64,000 bases of DNA from Paralithodes platypus (GCA_032716605.1 CM064502.1:34297075-34361074), one strand, 5' to 3'. Positions 46,301 to 57,680 are shown, counted from the stretch's first letter. The notes: a model not told the origin generated them from the letters alone. Numbers and translations are program-made.

Positions 46301-47692
46301 ACTTAGGTTTTATTTTGTTGAGCAAGGAATGTAGCAGGGAGAGTTGGTGGTTTTCTGGTGATGACAGTGGCTGCGTTGTCGTGGTAATATTTGGAGGGGT
46401 TACTGTACTATTTATTTGAACTTCTGAAATGAGTTTGCAGGGGTTACTATTTTACTTGAGTGAGGCAATGCGGGAATGGAATATAAAGGGTGGACTGTGA
46501 TATTATCGTTGGTGTGAAGTAAAGGAGTGGAATTAATAGGATTAACTATGTTACTATGATTTTGAGGAGTCACTATGGTATTTATGGCGGGAGGGTGATT
46601 TATGTAAGCACTGGTGACAGGTAGGTGTGAAAGGGCATCTGCGTTTGTATGGAGTTTCCCTGGACTGTAGTGAATTTCAATATAAAATTCTTCTAATGTT
46701 TCACGCCAACGGACGAGGAGAGCACAATTCGTTTCTGATTTTCTGAGCCATTGTAGGGATTGATGGTCGGTTATGATGTCTACTTATGTGCCAATTAGAA
46801 AAGAGCGAAAATTATTTAGAGCCCAAATAACTCCAAGGCACTCTCTTTTGGTTGCTGCATAATTTCCTTTGTGCAGCCTTTAGGGTAGAGCTGGCGCAAG
46901 CGATGATATGCTCGCGACCATCTTGTACCTGAGCTAACACAGCACCTATTGCATACAGCGACACATCAGTATACAACCGGAATGGTTGTTTTTAGTCCGG
47001 AAAAGCGACGGTGGGGGCTTGTACGAGGTGTTGTTTTAACCCGGGAACGGCGAGAACACGCTTAAAAGGTTTTGGTGGGCAAAGGCGACAATCCTCTTAA
47101 GAGGGAACGGCGAGAACACGCCTAAAAAAAGCCTTTTAAAAGGCCCCAGAAGCACTTAAAACATAATAAATGGTGTTTAAGTGAGATAAGTCCGCTCCAT
47201 ACCTTCTATCACTACTCCACATGTGTCAAAATCCCCTCTTTCTTTTGTCCATTTAAAGGCTTTTTTTTTTGTTAATTCATGTAGAGGGCAGGGTATGGCA
47301 GCGAAGTCTTTTACAAATCTATAATAAGTGGTAAACCTAAAAACGAGCGAACGCCTTTGACTGTGGTGGGTGGAGTTTGTGCTGCTATAGCTGACAACTT
47401 CTTCGGGTCAGGTGAGATGCTCTCGGCTGAAATTACATGACCCAGGAAACCATTTGTTGTTCTGGCTACTGAACATTTCGAGGACTTAAGCTTGAGTCCG
47501 GCTTTTCTTATGCATAGTAATACCTGCCGGAAACGCTGCAGATGCTCTTCCCAAGTTTTTCCGTACACAATGACGTCGTCCATGTATACCAAACAGATTT
47601 CCTAGGTGAGACCCTTCAAGACGGGCTCCATCAAGCGGGAAAATGTGGCAGGCCCGTTGCATAAACCGAAGGGGAGCACATTAAATTAATAG
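46300..47692 (-). pseudogene. Gypsy C RT C-terminal half and RNase H, degenerate
   Basis: From 47692: VLPFGLCNGPATFSRLMEPV, then the catalytic VYMDDVIVYGKTWEEHLQRF and KSSKCSVARTTNGFLGHVIS, VRSFLGLP, and a decayed FVKDFAA-type block near 47300. After a MITE (47040-47271) the RNase H region follows with RLYTDVSLYAIGAVLAQVQD and REHIIACAS, then several stops and frame changes through 46300. Confidence 0.75.
47040..47271. mobile_element. TTAA MITE, family A, internally deleted (232 bp)
   Basis: It begins cccgggaacggcgagaacac after TTAA (47036-47039) and ends before TTAA at 47272-47275. It contains ccttttaaaaggccccagaa and ctactccacatgtgtcaaaa like other family A copies, but lacks half of the element. 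It lies between RT and RNase H of gypsy C. Confidence 0.75.
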
Positions 47693-48595
47693 AGGTGGCC
47701 CCCACTGGTGGAAAATGAGGTCTTTTGTTGGTGGCTTTTCTTTATCAACTCTGCGTAAGCAGAGTTTGGTAGCGCCCCCCCGTATAGTGGGTACCACCGA
47801 AAAATATGTCTGTCGTCGTCGTCGTCCGTCTGTCTCTAAACTCCTCCTAGACCGTTGGACGGATTTTCACCAAATTTCACACGAACATTTGTTGGGTGCA
47901 TGCGAACGTCAGTCAATTTTTTGTTTTTTAATTTGTTCAATAGTTATGATTTTAGACCTAAAATATGGTTTTACACCCCCCCCCCCCCTTTAGGCCCCCT
48001 CCCACCTGTGGGGCCTCCCCCAAGAAACCCCCCCCCCCCCTGCAATGAAGGCGTTCTGCGTGTGTGTGCACACACACAGAACGCCTTCGTTCTGGGGGTG
48101 AAAACATCTTGCCCCGCATTTGTTAGGTTAAGTTAGTTTATTTGACAATAGAAGTGATGGTAGTAATAGTGGGGATGATGGTAATTGTAGTGATAATGGT
48201 GATTATATTGGTGATGATGGTAATTGTAGTGATAATGGTGATAATACTAGTGATGATGGTTGTAGTTGTAGTGATGCTGACAGCAGTGATGATGATGGCA
48301 GTGATAATGATGACAGTAGTAGATATGATGGTGACAGTACTAGTAGTAGTGATGATGGTGATAAGTAATGATGATAGTTGTAGTGATAATGATGACATTA
48401 GTGATGATGGTAGTGACGATGGTGACAGTAGTAGTGATGATTACAGTAGTAGTGATGATGTTAAGAGTAGTAGCGATGACTATAATAGTAGTATTGTTGA
48501 TGATAGTAATGGTGATAGTGACTAGTAGTGATGATGTTGACCCATCGCAGAGTTGGGTATGCCGTTTTTATTTTGGGCAAAACGGCACGTCAACT
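47693..48595. repeat. Repeat carrying a GAT-type minisatellite, inserted in gypsy C RT
   Basis: It splits the RT between WFTTLE and VLPFGLCNG. It has three parts: a unique part with gaccgttggacggattttca and aatttcacacgaacatttgt, poly-C tracts (47970-48040) with a 20-bp-arm hairpin at 48043-48091, and a GATGGTAGTAGTGAT-type array (48150-48530). The end reads ttttattttgggcaaaacgg, then cacgtc, which also ends the array at 52745-53370. Confidence 0.65.
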
Positions 48596-48900
48596 TCTAA
48601 GGTGGTGAACCATTGAGATCTATGAAGTGAATCCAAAGAGTCGTCGATTCTCGGCAAGGGCGTGGCATCTTTAATGGTGGCATCATTCAAACGTCTTAAG
48701 TCCACACAAAATCTAGTGGACCCATCCTTTTTTTTTACTAAGACGACAGGGGAGGACCAGAGACTGACGGAGGGGGTGGCTATGCCTGCGTCCAGCATTT
48801 CCTGAACCTGTCGATCTTCTTCCTGACGCTGCAGAGGGTTCTTTCGTCATGAAGTTTGACGGATGGGAGGCCCTTCGGTGTGGATCGTGTGTTCCACGAC
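48596..48900 (-). pseudogene. Gypsy C RT N-terminal part
   Basis: The frame reads MLDAGIATPSVSLWSSPVVL, VKKKDGSTRFCVDLRRLNDA, TIKDATPLPRIDDSLDSLHR and SQWFTTLE. These are the first RT blocks; the first catalytic Asp, expected just after TTLE, is where the insert falls. Confidence 0.8.
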
Positions 48901-48978
48901 CTTTGTTTGTTCGATTTCGGTGGCAGATTACGCAAAGACGTCTGCGAACTCATGAAGAACTTGGGACAGTTGTTGGTG

Positions 48979-49512
48979 TTATGTCTTTGTTAGTTGTTCT
49001 GGAATGGTTGTCAGGATGAGTGGTGTAGTAGGTGTTGATGTTGAGGGTGCAATATCATCAAAAGTTTCTAGATCACCGATGATGAGGCCTTTGGGCAGGG
49101 TTAGAGGCTCGTCGGAGATGTTGGCAATGAGCGCGGCACCTCTGTCAGGAGGCACTATGGCAGGTTGGACATTATATATATCGGCTTGAGGTTGATCTAG
49201 TTGAGGTGAGAATATCATGGGTGAGTTGGTGGTATGACGGATAGGCACCCATTGTTGATACTGTGCCATTATAAGCACTCTTTGTGAAGTAACTGCAGGG
49301 GTTACTATGGTGATGGAGGCTGGTGATGAAGGCGCTGAAGGTGGTGTGCAGGGGGCCTGAGTTGAGGTAGGTGGTCGAGGATGCGTTGACTTTTTAGTTA
49401 CTGCAGGGGTTACTACGGTGATGGAGGTTGGTGACGAAGGCGCTGAAGGTGGTGTGCAGGGGGCCTTGGTTGAGGTAGGTGGTCGAGGATGCGGTGGCTT
49501 TTTAGTTGACAT
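48979..49512 (-). pseudogene. Gypsy C Pol region before the RT, with a 36-residue tandem repeat
   Basis: The frame runs about 177 codons. It starts with two copies of a Pro/Thr/Ser-rich unit of about 36 residues (PPHPRPPTSTKAPCTPPSAP in one, THPRPPTSTQAPCTPPSAPS in the other). It then reads QYQQWVPIRHTTNSPMIFSP and IVPPDRGAALIANISDEPLT, LPKGLIIGDLE, which resembles the linker between protease and RT in gypsy elements. No D-S/T-G protease motif is seen; the protease may have been lost where the insert at 49610 lies. Confidence 0.6.
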
Positions 49513-49609
49513 AGTTTTGTTGGTGACAAATTTTTGCTAGATGATAATATAGGTGGTGGTTTTGAAAACACAGACTCTCCAACCGAGGCCATAATGGGCG
49601 GGGGAGGGT

Positions 49610-50044
49610 TTAACCCCCCAAAATCGGAGCCGTTTGTAACATCCACTACCTGCCAACTGGGCATATTTACCCTAAACGAGCTTCATTCCATGCTCTTTTT
49701 CATGCATAAAGAAGAGCCAGAGCATAATACAATTACAGTATGTATCCGTGAAAGGGCGATAATAGAGCTTTCCAATGACATCTGAATCATCCTTGTACGA
49801 CCACGGGTTATCCTGTAGCGATCGAGCAACCGAAGGTGAAAAATCCAAAAATTATGTAATTTCACCAGTTTTTTCCTGGTCTCTCGAGGCCGAGTGTCTG
49901 GGATGTTGCAGCGGCAGTCTCAGAGAGGCACCGTGGTCGTGCCGAATGGTCAGAGCCTGCCTATCATCCTCCCAACGCACATGCTCTCTCTCAGAGCCCT
50001 TAATGTGCTCAGAATGCCGCCCGTCATATGACGGGTACCGCCAG
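49610..50044. mobile_element. TTAA-type MITE, family E, inverted copy in gypsy C
   Basis: The centre (cgtgaaagggcgataatagagctttccaatga, read as two parts) is the reverse complement of the interior of 40606-41085. The right end reads cgccagttaggtg. The flanks are degraded (TTTAA near 49608 and TATAA after 50044), so limits are approximate. Confidence 0.55.
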
Positions 50045-51060
50045 TTAGGTGTATAAAACCTGAAGAGGGTCTTCCATCTCTTCTACTTCTTCTTCTTCCT
50101 CTATTGACTGGATTTGATCAAGTTCAGGGGGAAAATATTCGTCGTCTTGGTAGTCCTGCAATTCCAGATCACGGATTTGCTCTTCGGCTGCGAGGACTCG
50201 GTTTGCTGAGCTCCGTTGTTTGGCTTGGTCCCGGATATAATGTAAAGGGCATGAAGAATTGTAGGCTTTGAAGTCGAACGGATTTATTGTGACTATAGGA
50301 CTATCTCGGCTTCGTTGTGGAGGCATGTGACGTTGGAGACCTCGGTTGCTTTGGTTGGTATATGGGTAGGTTTGGCCAGGAAGATTATGGTTGGGTTGAT
50401 CCACTGACTTGGCTGTGGGCTGTCTGATGAGAAAGGTTGTGGGCGGCCATGTGGTGTATACTGCGGTCTTGATCCATAACTTTGAAATTGTCCTGGCTTC
50501 CTGTCTCCTTGCGGGTGTGTGGGGAACCGCTTGATAGCTCCCACTGTGGAGGTTTTACGCCGGGTGGCCAACAGCTTTCTAATGGTGATTATATCCCTGG
50601 CGTAACCGACGGCATCACATATTGTGAAATGCTCTTTAATACAAGAGGGGAGCATTCTTAGGAGCACACTCAACACTTGTTGTTGTTGTTGCTCGGGGGT
50701 TTGTAGAGGCTAAGCGTTTTTACCTACTGGGTCACTAATCCAAGAGTGACGTCCATATCTCCTTCAAACTTTATCTCATCGAGTTTACTCAAGGCAACGG
50801 CGGGGCCTAGTGAAGGTTGCACAACATTTATCACAATATTCCGGAATTGATCCCAAGTTAATTTTGGGGTCTCTTGTCCGGCTACCAGGAACACGGCCTT
50901 TCCCAGGTGAGTTTATAGCACTGCAATCTTTTCGTGATCGGTTTGATATTCCAGGCTGAGCACTGGACTTACCATATCTAGATAGGTGCGAACATCATAT
51001 GTTTCCACCTCATACTTTGGTATGGGTATGTATGAGCGTGTAGCATTGATGACGTATGTG
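50045..51060 (-). pseudogene. Gypsy C gag remnant
   Basis: On the minus strand, starting near 51060: VPKYEVETYDVRTYLDMVSP, VFLVAGQETPKLTWDQFRNI, LSKLDEIKFEGDMDVTLGLV, then SVLLRMLPSCIKEHFTICDA and YARDIITIRKLLATRR, and a Gln/Pro-rich end. The layout resembles retrotransposon capsid proteins. No CCHC zinc knuckle is seen. At least four stops or frame changes are present. Confidence 0.55.
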
Positions 51061-51128
51061 CTCTATTCCCTTTTGATATTTGTGTCAATTGACTTCTTCC
51101 CAAATCAAGAATCACCGTCTGCCGCCAA

Positions 51129-52275
51129 TGTTATACCAGGTTTTTACTGGGGTTGATTGGATAAATTAGGTAGGTTTTACTCGACTGGAGAAGCTGAATT
51201 CACTTTAACACAAGCACAGAAGGTAATAGAGGATAAGTATAACACAGCGTACATTCATATATTGTATTCACTACACATAGATATCATATTTTTAATATTA
51301 GATAATGGTATATATACAGTATATGTATAATAAAAGGCACACGAACGAGGTTCCATAATATTCTATCACACTTAAGACTTTGCCTGTATATAATAGTTTA
51401 GTACCCCCTTCAATCGAGGTATGACACTCGTACTTTTAAGATCACACAATACAGGAATATTTCACTAAGTACTTTCTTGATAATTGGATATCAATAGTAC
51501 TTTTTATATTTTGCTTGCGTAGATAATTAGACTTTGAATTAAGTACTTCCCTAAAATAAGCGAGTATCACTAGTACTTCTTATGTGGTTCAAATAGCATT
51601 ACAATAGCATAGAATAATTCACTTAAGTACTTCCTTGTATATAGGGTGCGTCACTAGTACTTTTAAGATATCACTGGTATAATTAATTAGGCTTTGATAC
51701 TAAGTACTTTCCTTAATAAATGGATATCACTATTACTTCTTATGCGTTTCAATTTAAATATTATATAATGATACAATTAAGTACTTCCTTGTATCTATAA
51801 GGTGGGTCACTAGTACTTTTAAAGGGTTTTCACTGTATATTATATCAATTAGCACTCTGTAGTCTTCTGGTGAGAATCTGGGCAGTGGTGATGGTCCTGA
51901 CGTGGCTCGAACACTTAGATGTTGGGTCTTAAATAATATGTACAATATGCCAGTGCATCTCTACAGTATTATCAAGCTAACGTAGAAGAGAACTCACTAA
52001 CTACTCTGACCGTTATAAGAGTTTTGAAGCAGACCTTCCAGTACTCTTTTCCGATAAACGTACCCTAGAACCAGTGCCTGGGATTCCGTACCGGACGGAC
52101 TCTATTGCAAAATGCCGTTATGTAGTGTTGCGACGGTATCTCGCAGAGCCCTGCCTTTCCAGAGTCCAGCCAGTGCGTGAACTTCTAGTAAGACGGGGCG
52201 GGGGGGGGTTTACTACCAATAAAGTGCTTGACAAATTAACATTCTTTATTGACAGTAATGCCAGTAATCAAGGCA
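51129..52275 (-). repeat. 5' LTR of gypsy C (1147 bp)
   Basis: It begins tgttataccaggtttttact and ends atcaaggca on the plus strand (TG...CA). It carries the same tcactagtactt subrepeats as the other LTR but without the 150-bp duplication. Confidence 0.8.
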
Positions 52276-52744
52276 GAGGAATCTGACTGGAACACATCAA
52301 ATCGTAGATAGAATGCAGTAAACACTAGTAAGGGAAGAAATGACGTCAGTGCCTATTTTAAATATGTGATATGGGTAAGTAAATCTCGGTCTATGATTGG
52401 CTAAACCGCGTGAGCAAGTCCAGTCAGTCTTCACCTCTCGTTTACCTCCTGCGTTTATCATTTCTTTATTTCCCTGTGTTTACTTTATGATATTATATGT
52501 TATTATTGTGTTTCATGCGATATTTAATAGCTCTTTAGATCCGGATAAGACTGTAATTTATTAAGTAATCATTAACATTACTTTAAAATATCTAGTTTAA
52601 TGAATAAATAAAGCATAATAAAGATAATAATAACAACATTATCAGCTCTGCCACTCATTTCGCCCAGTGATCTAGGGTACTGATAAGATAGCCAATCATG
52701 AGCCTCGATGCAAACACCTGTTAGGAGCCAGATGCACAGGTCAA
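52276..52744. other. AT-rich flank, no gene seen
   Basis: Unique-looking sequence beyond the gypsy C LTR. I see no ORF or repeat match. Confidence 0.4.
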
Positions 52745-53370
52745 CTGAATAGAGTATAGTAGTACTGATGATAGTCATAGTAGTAGTAATAATGGTGACA
52801 ATAGTAACGATGATTGTAAGATGATGGTGATAGTTGTGGTGATAATGATGACAGTAGTGACGGTGATGGTAGTCACAGTAATAGTGATGATGGCTAGAGT
52901 AGTAGTGATGATGCTGAAAGTTGTAGTGATGATGACAGTAGTAGTGATGATGATGAAAGTAGAAGTAATGATGGTGAAAGTTGTAGTGATGATGACAGTA
53001 GTAGTGATGATGATGAAAGTAGAAGTAATGATGGTGAAAGTTGTAGTGATGATGACAGTAGTAGTAATGATGATGACAGTAGTAGTGAAGATGGTGAAAG
53101 TTGTAGTGATGATGACAGTAGTAGTGAAGATGGTGAAAGTTGTAGTGATGATGGTGAGATTAGTACTGATGAATATAACAGTAGTAGTGCTGTTGATAGT
53201 AATGGTGATGGTGACAGTTGTAGTGGTGATGACAGTAGTAGTGATAATGGTGATAGCATTAGGCCTATTGATGATGGTGATAGTATTATTGTTGATGGTA
53301 TTACTAGTGATGATGGTAACTCATCGCAGAGGTAGTTATCGCATTTTTATTTTGGGCAAAACGGCACGTC
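52745..53370. repeat. GATGATGACAGTAGTAGT-type minisatellite
   Basis: The array has a basic 15-18-bp unit and a higher-order unit of about 60 bp (two near-identical copies at 52955-53065 with gaaagtagaagtaatgatgg). It ends with tcatcgcagag and ttttattttgggcaaaacgg, shared with the array that ends at 48595, so the pair are copies of one repeat-carrying unit. Confidence 0.85.
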
Positions 53371-53649
53371 TACTTTATTAATAATTATTACAGAGTGATT
53401 AAGTAGTAATTTTCAAAGTAACAACCACCAGCATTGTATAGTGTTTTGTATTAAATCAAAATGCATCAATTTGCGATAAATAGATTACCCAGACCATTTT
53501 TAGACACTGACATGCGGGCTTAACTTAAAAGGCGGCAACTGAACATTTGTCCGGAGTTACAGTATTCTCGTAGATTGGTAGAGAGTGAGCCCATATAACC
53601 CTCCCTATCATCAACTGTCAGGGTGTAAAGGCTGGCTGTAGGGCAGATT

Positions 53650-54303
53650 TACACTTTTTATTTTTTATTTTATTTCTGGACCAATTTCTCCCTCATGTTT
53701 AACCCCTTGTTTTTTTGAGATTTTAAGACGTTCGATCCATTAGTTTGGCTATTTTTAGAACTTTTTGCCCCAATTTTAATGTGTCGATATTTCCCTGGCG
53801 AGTGATAGCGAGCCTATAATTTTAAAGGAACCGGCCATCGCCCGGGACTTTTTTCTTCCGAAAAATGTACAAATTTATCTTGAAAGGAGGTCAAGGGGGT
53901 GTATTTTAAGCTTGATGGAGGTCTAGAGAACAAACTAAAATCCTTTCCTTAAGCTCGCAAGTCCTTTCACTGAAAACGACTTCCTTTACACTCGAATTGT
54001 GTGCTGAAGGGGTTAAGAGAAGGTTTTTAGTTTGTTCCCCAGACCTCCATCTAGGTTAAAATTACACCCCCTACACCCTCTTTCACGATATATTTGTACA
54101 TTTTTTGTTAGAAAAGTATCATCGCTCACCATGAAAAAATGACACCTAAATGGCACGAAAGGTCCTAAAATTGACAGAAATGGGGCAAACGTTTTTCAAA
54201 TCGCCAAACTAATGGGGCGAACGTCTTAAAATGTCAAAGGCAATGGGGCTAAACGTGAGAGAGAAAGGGATCCAGAAAAAAATCCTCGAGTGGAAATCTC
54301 CCC
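53650..54303. mobile_element. FB-family long-inverted-repeat element, best whole copy (about 650 bp)
   Basis: The left arm (tttctggaccaatttctccctc in two parts, tttggctattttta, ccctggcgagtgatagcgag, gcttgatggaggtctaga) is mirrored in the right arm (ccagacctccatctagg, atcgctcacca, aaatcgccaaactaatgggg, gggatccagaaaa). The right end is ctcccc before TAAA. The left terminus is blurred by T-runs. A small extra insert lies near 53940-54020. Confidence 0.7.
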
Positions 54304-54663
54304 TAAATAATTACAGCACTGGTAAAACCCGGCCACTTATGATGTAATGTTGGGGGCCTAGAGTTGCCAATTTAGCTACGTTCCCGCTAGATCTAAAGGT
54401 ATTTACTTTGATCTAATGTTTACTTCTAGCGACATAATTCTAGCGATATTCTGTACTTTTGAGCCATTTTTAGAGAGATATTGTAGAGCATGTGCCGTTA
54501 TTTTGGATATTTTCGGCTTTTATTTACTATCTAGCGGACTTGATTTGGTAACCCTGTACATTGGGGCAGCCCGCATCCTGTTCAGTATCGGGGCTTCATT
54601 ATCACACTGCGCTACACTCTAGTCACTCTCTGTTTTATTTACCCAGTGGAACATTTAAACCAT
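54304..54663. other. Unassigned, includes a short dispersed repeat
   Basis: The tttactatctagcggacttg stretch near 54523 matches 4277. No gene is seen. Confidence 0.4.
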
Positions 54664-54666
54664 TAA

Positions 54667-55028
54667 GGGGGAAGGGTTTATTGTTTTGGTCGATTATTTC
54701 ATATATTTATTATTTTGTTCAGTCGCCTCCTTAGACCTCCATCAAACTGAAACAAACATCTATTAGATCCCCCTTCTAGATTAATTTGTAAATTTGTCGA
54801 TGACAAATATTCCGGCCGAAGGCCGGTTCTTCTAAAATTACAGGCTCACTATCGTTCGCCAGGAAAAATCTCGACACCTAAGTAGCAAGAAAGGTCTTAA
54901 TATTGACAAATACATGGGGCGAAAGGTCTTAAAATTGGCAAACTAATGGGGCAAACATCTATTAATCTGAACACTAATGAGACTAAACATGAGCGAGAAA
55001 GGTGTCTAGAAAAACTACCCATCTCCCC
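54667..55028. mobile_element. FB-family TTAA element, one-armed (362 bp)
   Basis: It is flanked by TTAA (54663-54666) and CTAA (55029-55032). It starts gggggaagggtttattg and ends actacccatctcccc. It is a deletion derivative in which most of the left arm is gone. Its right target copy is also the left flank of the next MITE. Confidence 0.8.
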
Positions 55029-55032
55029 CTAA

Positions 55033-55239
55033 CCCTTTCTGTACCAGCGACGTTTGTTAAATTTTATTCTACCTATATGCATATGATATTTTGCATCTTG
55101 GAGAGGATCTGTGGTAGTTAAAAGTAATAATTGAGATAGCTCAAAGCCTTAAAAGAGCTCGAAATCCTTCCTAAACTGAATAACGTCGTCTAATAGTTGC
55201 CAGAATATAATTAAAAAGACGTCGCCGATACAGAAGGGG
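55033..55239. mobile_element. TTAA MITE, family B (207 bp)
   Basis: Left end ccctttctgtaccagcgacg; right end cgtcgccgatacagaagggg; right flank TTAA at 55240-55243. It shares its left TTAA-like flank with the FB element before it. Confidence 0.85.
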
Positions 55240-55303
55240 TTAACTATAAATGCATCGATATTTGATGAACAATATTTATACTTATAGGTCTCTATCACAT
55301 TAA

Positions 55304-55692
55304 GGGGGAAGGGTATATTTTTTGGGCGATTATTTTATATATTAATTTATTATTAGTTTTTTAGTTTCCTCACTAGACCTCCTTCAAACTTTAAAACAAA
55401 AATATATATTCATTAGATCCCCCTTCTAGATTAATTTGTACATTTGTCGGTAGAAAAATTTCCCGGCCGAAGGCCGGTTCTTCGATAATTACAGGCTCAC
55501 TATCGTTCGCCAATAAAAACAAATTGACACTTAAATAGCACGTTGAAACGTCTTAATATTGACAAAGAAATGGAGCAAAAGGTCTTAAATTCAACAAACT
55601 AATGGGGCAAACATCTTAAAATATGAAAACTAATGGGCTAAAGCCGCTAAACATAAGGGAGAAGGGGGGTCAGAAAATCGACCCATCTCCCC
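55304..55692. mobile_element. FB-family TTAA element, one-armed (389 bp)
   Basis: Perfect TTAA flanks at 55300-55303 and 55693-55696. It starts gggggaagggtatatt and ends atcgacccatctcccc, and is the same deletion type as 54667-55028. Confidence 0.85.
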
Positions 55693-55810
55693 TTAATACC
55701 AAATGTTCATAATTAACAAAATAATTTGGTACACAATCTTTTGTAATAGGGAAGTAATCAAGATGCAGACATGAACATTTACCGTGAGCTCACAAGTGTG
55801 TTCATCCTAT

Positions 55811-56570
55811 GTTAGGGGATAGATATGTTAAGTTAGAATAGGTTTGGTAATGTTAGGGGATAAATAGGTTAGGTTAGATTATAGTAGGGTAATGTTGGGG
55901 GATAGATATATTAGGCTAGATTAGGTTTGGTAATGTTAGGGGATAGATAGGTTAGGTTAGATTAGAGTAGGGTAATGTTGGGGGATAGATATGTTAGGCT
56001 AGATTAGGTTTGGTAATGTTAGGGGATAGATAGGTTAGGTTAGATTAGAGTAGGGTAATGTTGGGGGATAGATATGTTAGGCTAGATTAGGTTTGGTAAT
56101 GTTAGCGGATAGATAGGTTAGGTTAGATTAGAGTAGGGTAATGTTGGGGGATAGATATGTTAAGTTAGATTAGGTTTGGTAATGTTAGGGGATAAATAGG
56201 TTAGGTTAGATTAGAGTAGGGTAATGTTGGGGGATAGATATGTTAGGCTAGATTAGGTTTGGTAATGTTAGGGGATAGGTAGGTTAGGTTAGATTCGAGT
56301 AGGGTAATGTTGGGGGATAGATATGTTAAGTTAGATTAGGTTTGGTAATGTTAGGGGATAAATAGGTTAGGTTAGATTAGAGTAGGGTAATGTTGGGGGA
56401 TAGATATGTTAGGCTAGATTAGAGTAGGGTAATGTTAGGTGAGAGAAATGTTAGGTTAGATTAGGCTTGGTAATGTTAGAGGATGGATATGTTAGGTTAG
56501 ATTAGGTTTGGTAATGTTAGGGGATAGATATGTTAGGTTAGATTAGGTTTGGTTATGTTAGGGGATATAT
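55811..56570. repeat. TTAGG-rich minisatellite, 83-bp dimer unit
   Basis: Two alternating subunits of about 41 bp, gatatgttaggctagattag/gtttggtaatgttaggg and gataggttaggttagattag/agtagggtaatgttgggg, repeat about nine times. It is rich in the arthropod telomere word TTAGG, but the words are separated, not contiguous. Confidence 0.9.
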
Positions 56571-56643
56571 ATTGTAATGCGACGTTATAATTTAACGTGC
56601 TTTATAATAGTTCAGTTTTCTACCTTTAGAAAAGACAAGAACT

Positions 56644-57134
56644 AGATTATAGGTTTGAGACCCGAAGGGAAGAAGGAAAACCTAATATTTAGTAGTGGCC
56701 CCGGAATCATTGACGATGCGCCTTAACATTGTTATGGCCAATCTTTGAACTCAAGCTTGCCTTTCAAGCTTCCCGCCCAGGAGAGAACAAAATACGATTG
56801 CCACACATCGTGAGCGAAACGCTCTAAAAAAACACTCACAGACTCGTCCTCTATGATGTGGGTACCACTACTAGAAAAAACTAGCAAAAAATAATAGAAA
56901 AATAAAAATTAAACTTGATCTAGCCTTGCGCTTCTCATGCGTCTGCTGTCTCCGCACACTTCGCTCCGCCCATCGAAGCGATCTCTCATTCTTCACTGAT
57001 ATATCAAGACTTTCAAAATACAGCAGATGAATGGGAAGGGGATGGAAGGGAGGGCCAAAATCGTCAATGATTCCTGGGCCACTACTAAATATTAGGTTTT
57101 CCTTCTTCCCTTCGGGACTTAAACCTATAATTTA
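56644..57134. repeat. Foldback sequence with arms of about 80 bp
   Basis: 56644-56725 and 57058-57134 are inverted repeats (cctaatatttagtagtggcc against ggccactactaaatattagg, and cccgaagggaagaaggaaaa against its complement). The 330-bp middle is unique. A third partial unit (attagtggccccttcatcat) follows in direct orientation at 57133-57166. Confidence 0.8.
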
Positions 57135-57166
57135 TTAGTGGCCCCTTCATCATTGACGATGCGCCT

Positions 57167-57535
57167 GATATCTTAAGTCTGGAGGGGGACATTCATCAGG
57201 AATGTCATAACCACTAACAAATTACTAAGGTTTAAAGAGATACACGCGCGAAAAAGATCTGTGTTTAATAATATAAAAATAAGAAAGAGTTTACAGGTGG
57301 CGTTTATTAAAGGTTTGCCTGTTGTGTAGCACCTTTACGTTTGATAGAACAGTATGATTTACACACATAAACTATACATTTTAGCCTATGACTACATAAA
57401 TAAATCAATATCTTGTCGCTTAGAAAATACTGATAACTTTGCTGGCATATATAAATATATCGCCTAACAGGTACTCTATTACAAATAGATTTGTACGATG
57501 CCCTCATGAATAACCTTAAGATTATTGAGCATACT
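57167..57535. other. AT-rich sequence, nothing recognised
   Basis: No supported feature. Confidence 0.4.
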
Positions 57536-57539
57536 TTAA

Positions 57540-57680
57540 GAGGGAAGTACTCGTTTTTTCTGGTCCCCTTTTTTCCTCATGTTTAGCATATTAGTTTTGA
57601 AGATTTAAGGCGTTCGTTCCGTTAGCTTGACGATTTTGAGATCTTTCGCCTAATTTCGTTGTCAATATTAAGAACTTTCA
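57540..57680. repeat. FB-family left arm fragment
   Basis: It starts after TTAA (57536-57539) with agggaagtactcg and reads ttttctggtccccttttttc, ctcatgtttagc and cgattttgagatctttcgcc, then breaks off after caatattaag. Confidence 0.65.

Larger units (their letters stand above)
39222..52275 (-). mobile_element. Ty3/gypsy element C, 13 kb, with both LTRs and nested insertions
   Basis: Both LTRs are present in the same orientation (39222-40536 and 51129-52275). On the minus strand the order is 5' LTR, gag remnant (51060-50045), protease-linker (49512-48979), RT (48900-47280), RNase H (47035-46300), integrase (46300-43560), Pro-rich C-terminus (43400-41100) and 3' LTR. The minus strand directly after the 5' LTR reads ttggcggcagacggtgattc, a candidate primer binding site (TGG start). 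Removing the visible insertions leaves about 8-9 kb. Many stops and LTR differences make it old. Confidence 0.8.

Noticed and set aside
48138..48616. Met/Val-rich or Ser/Asp-rich open frames
   Set aside because: They are translations of the GATG-type minisatellite, as are those at 52821-53381.
55811..56570. True telomere repeat array
   Set aside because: TTAGG words are not contiguous; the unit is an 83-bp dimer.
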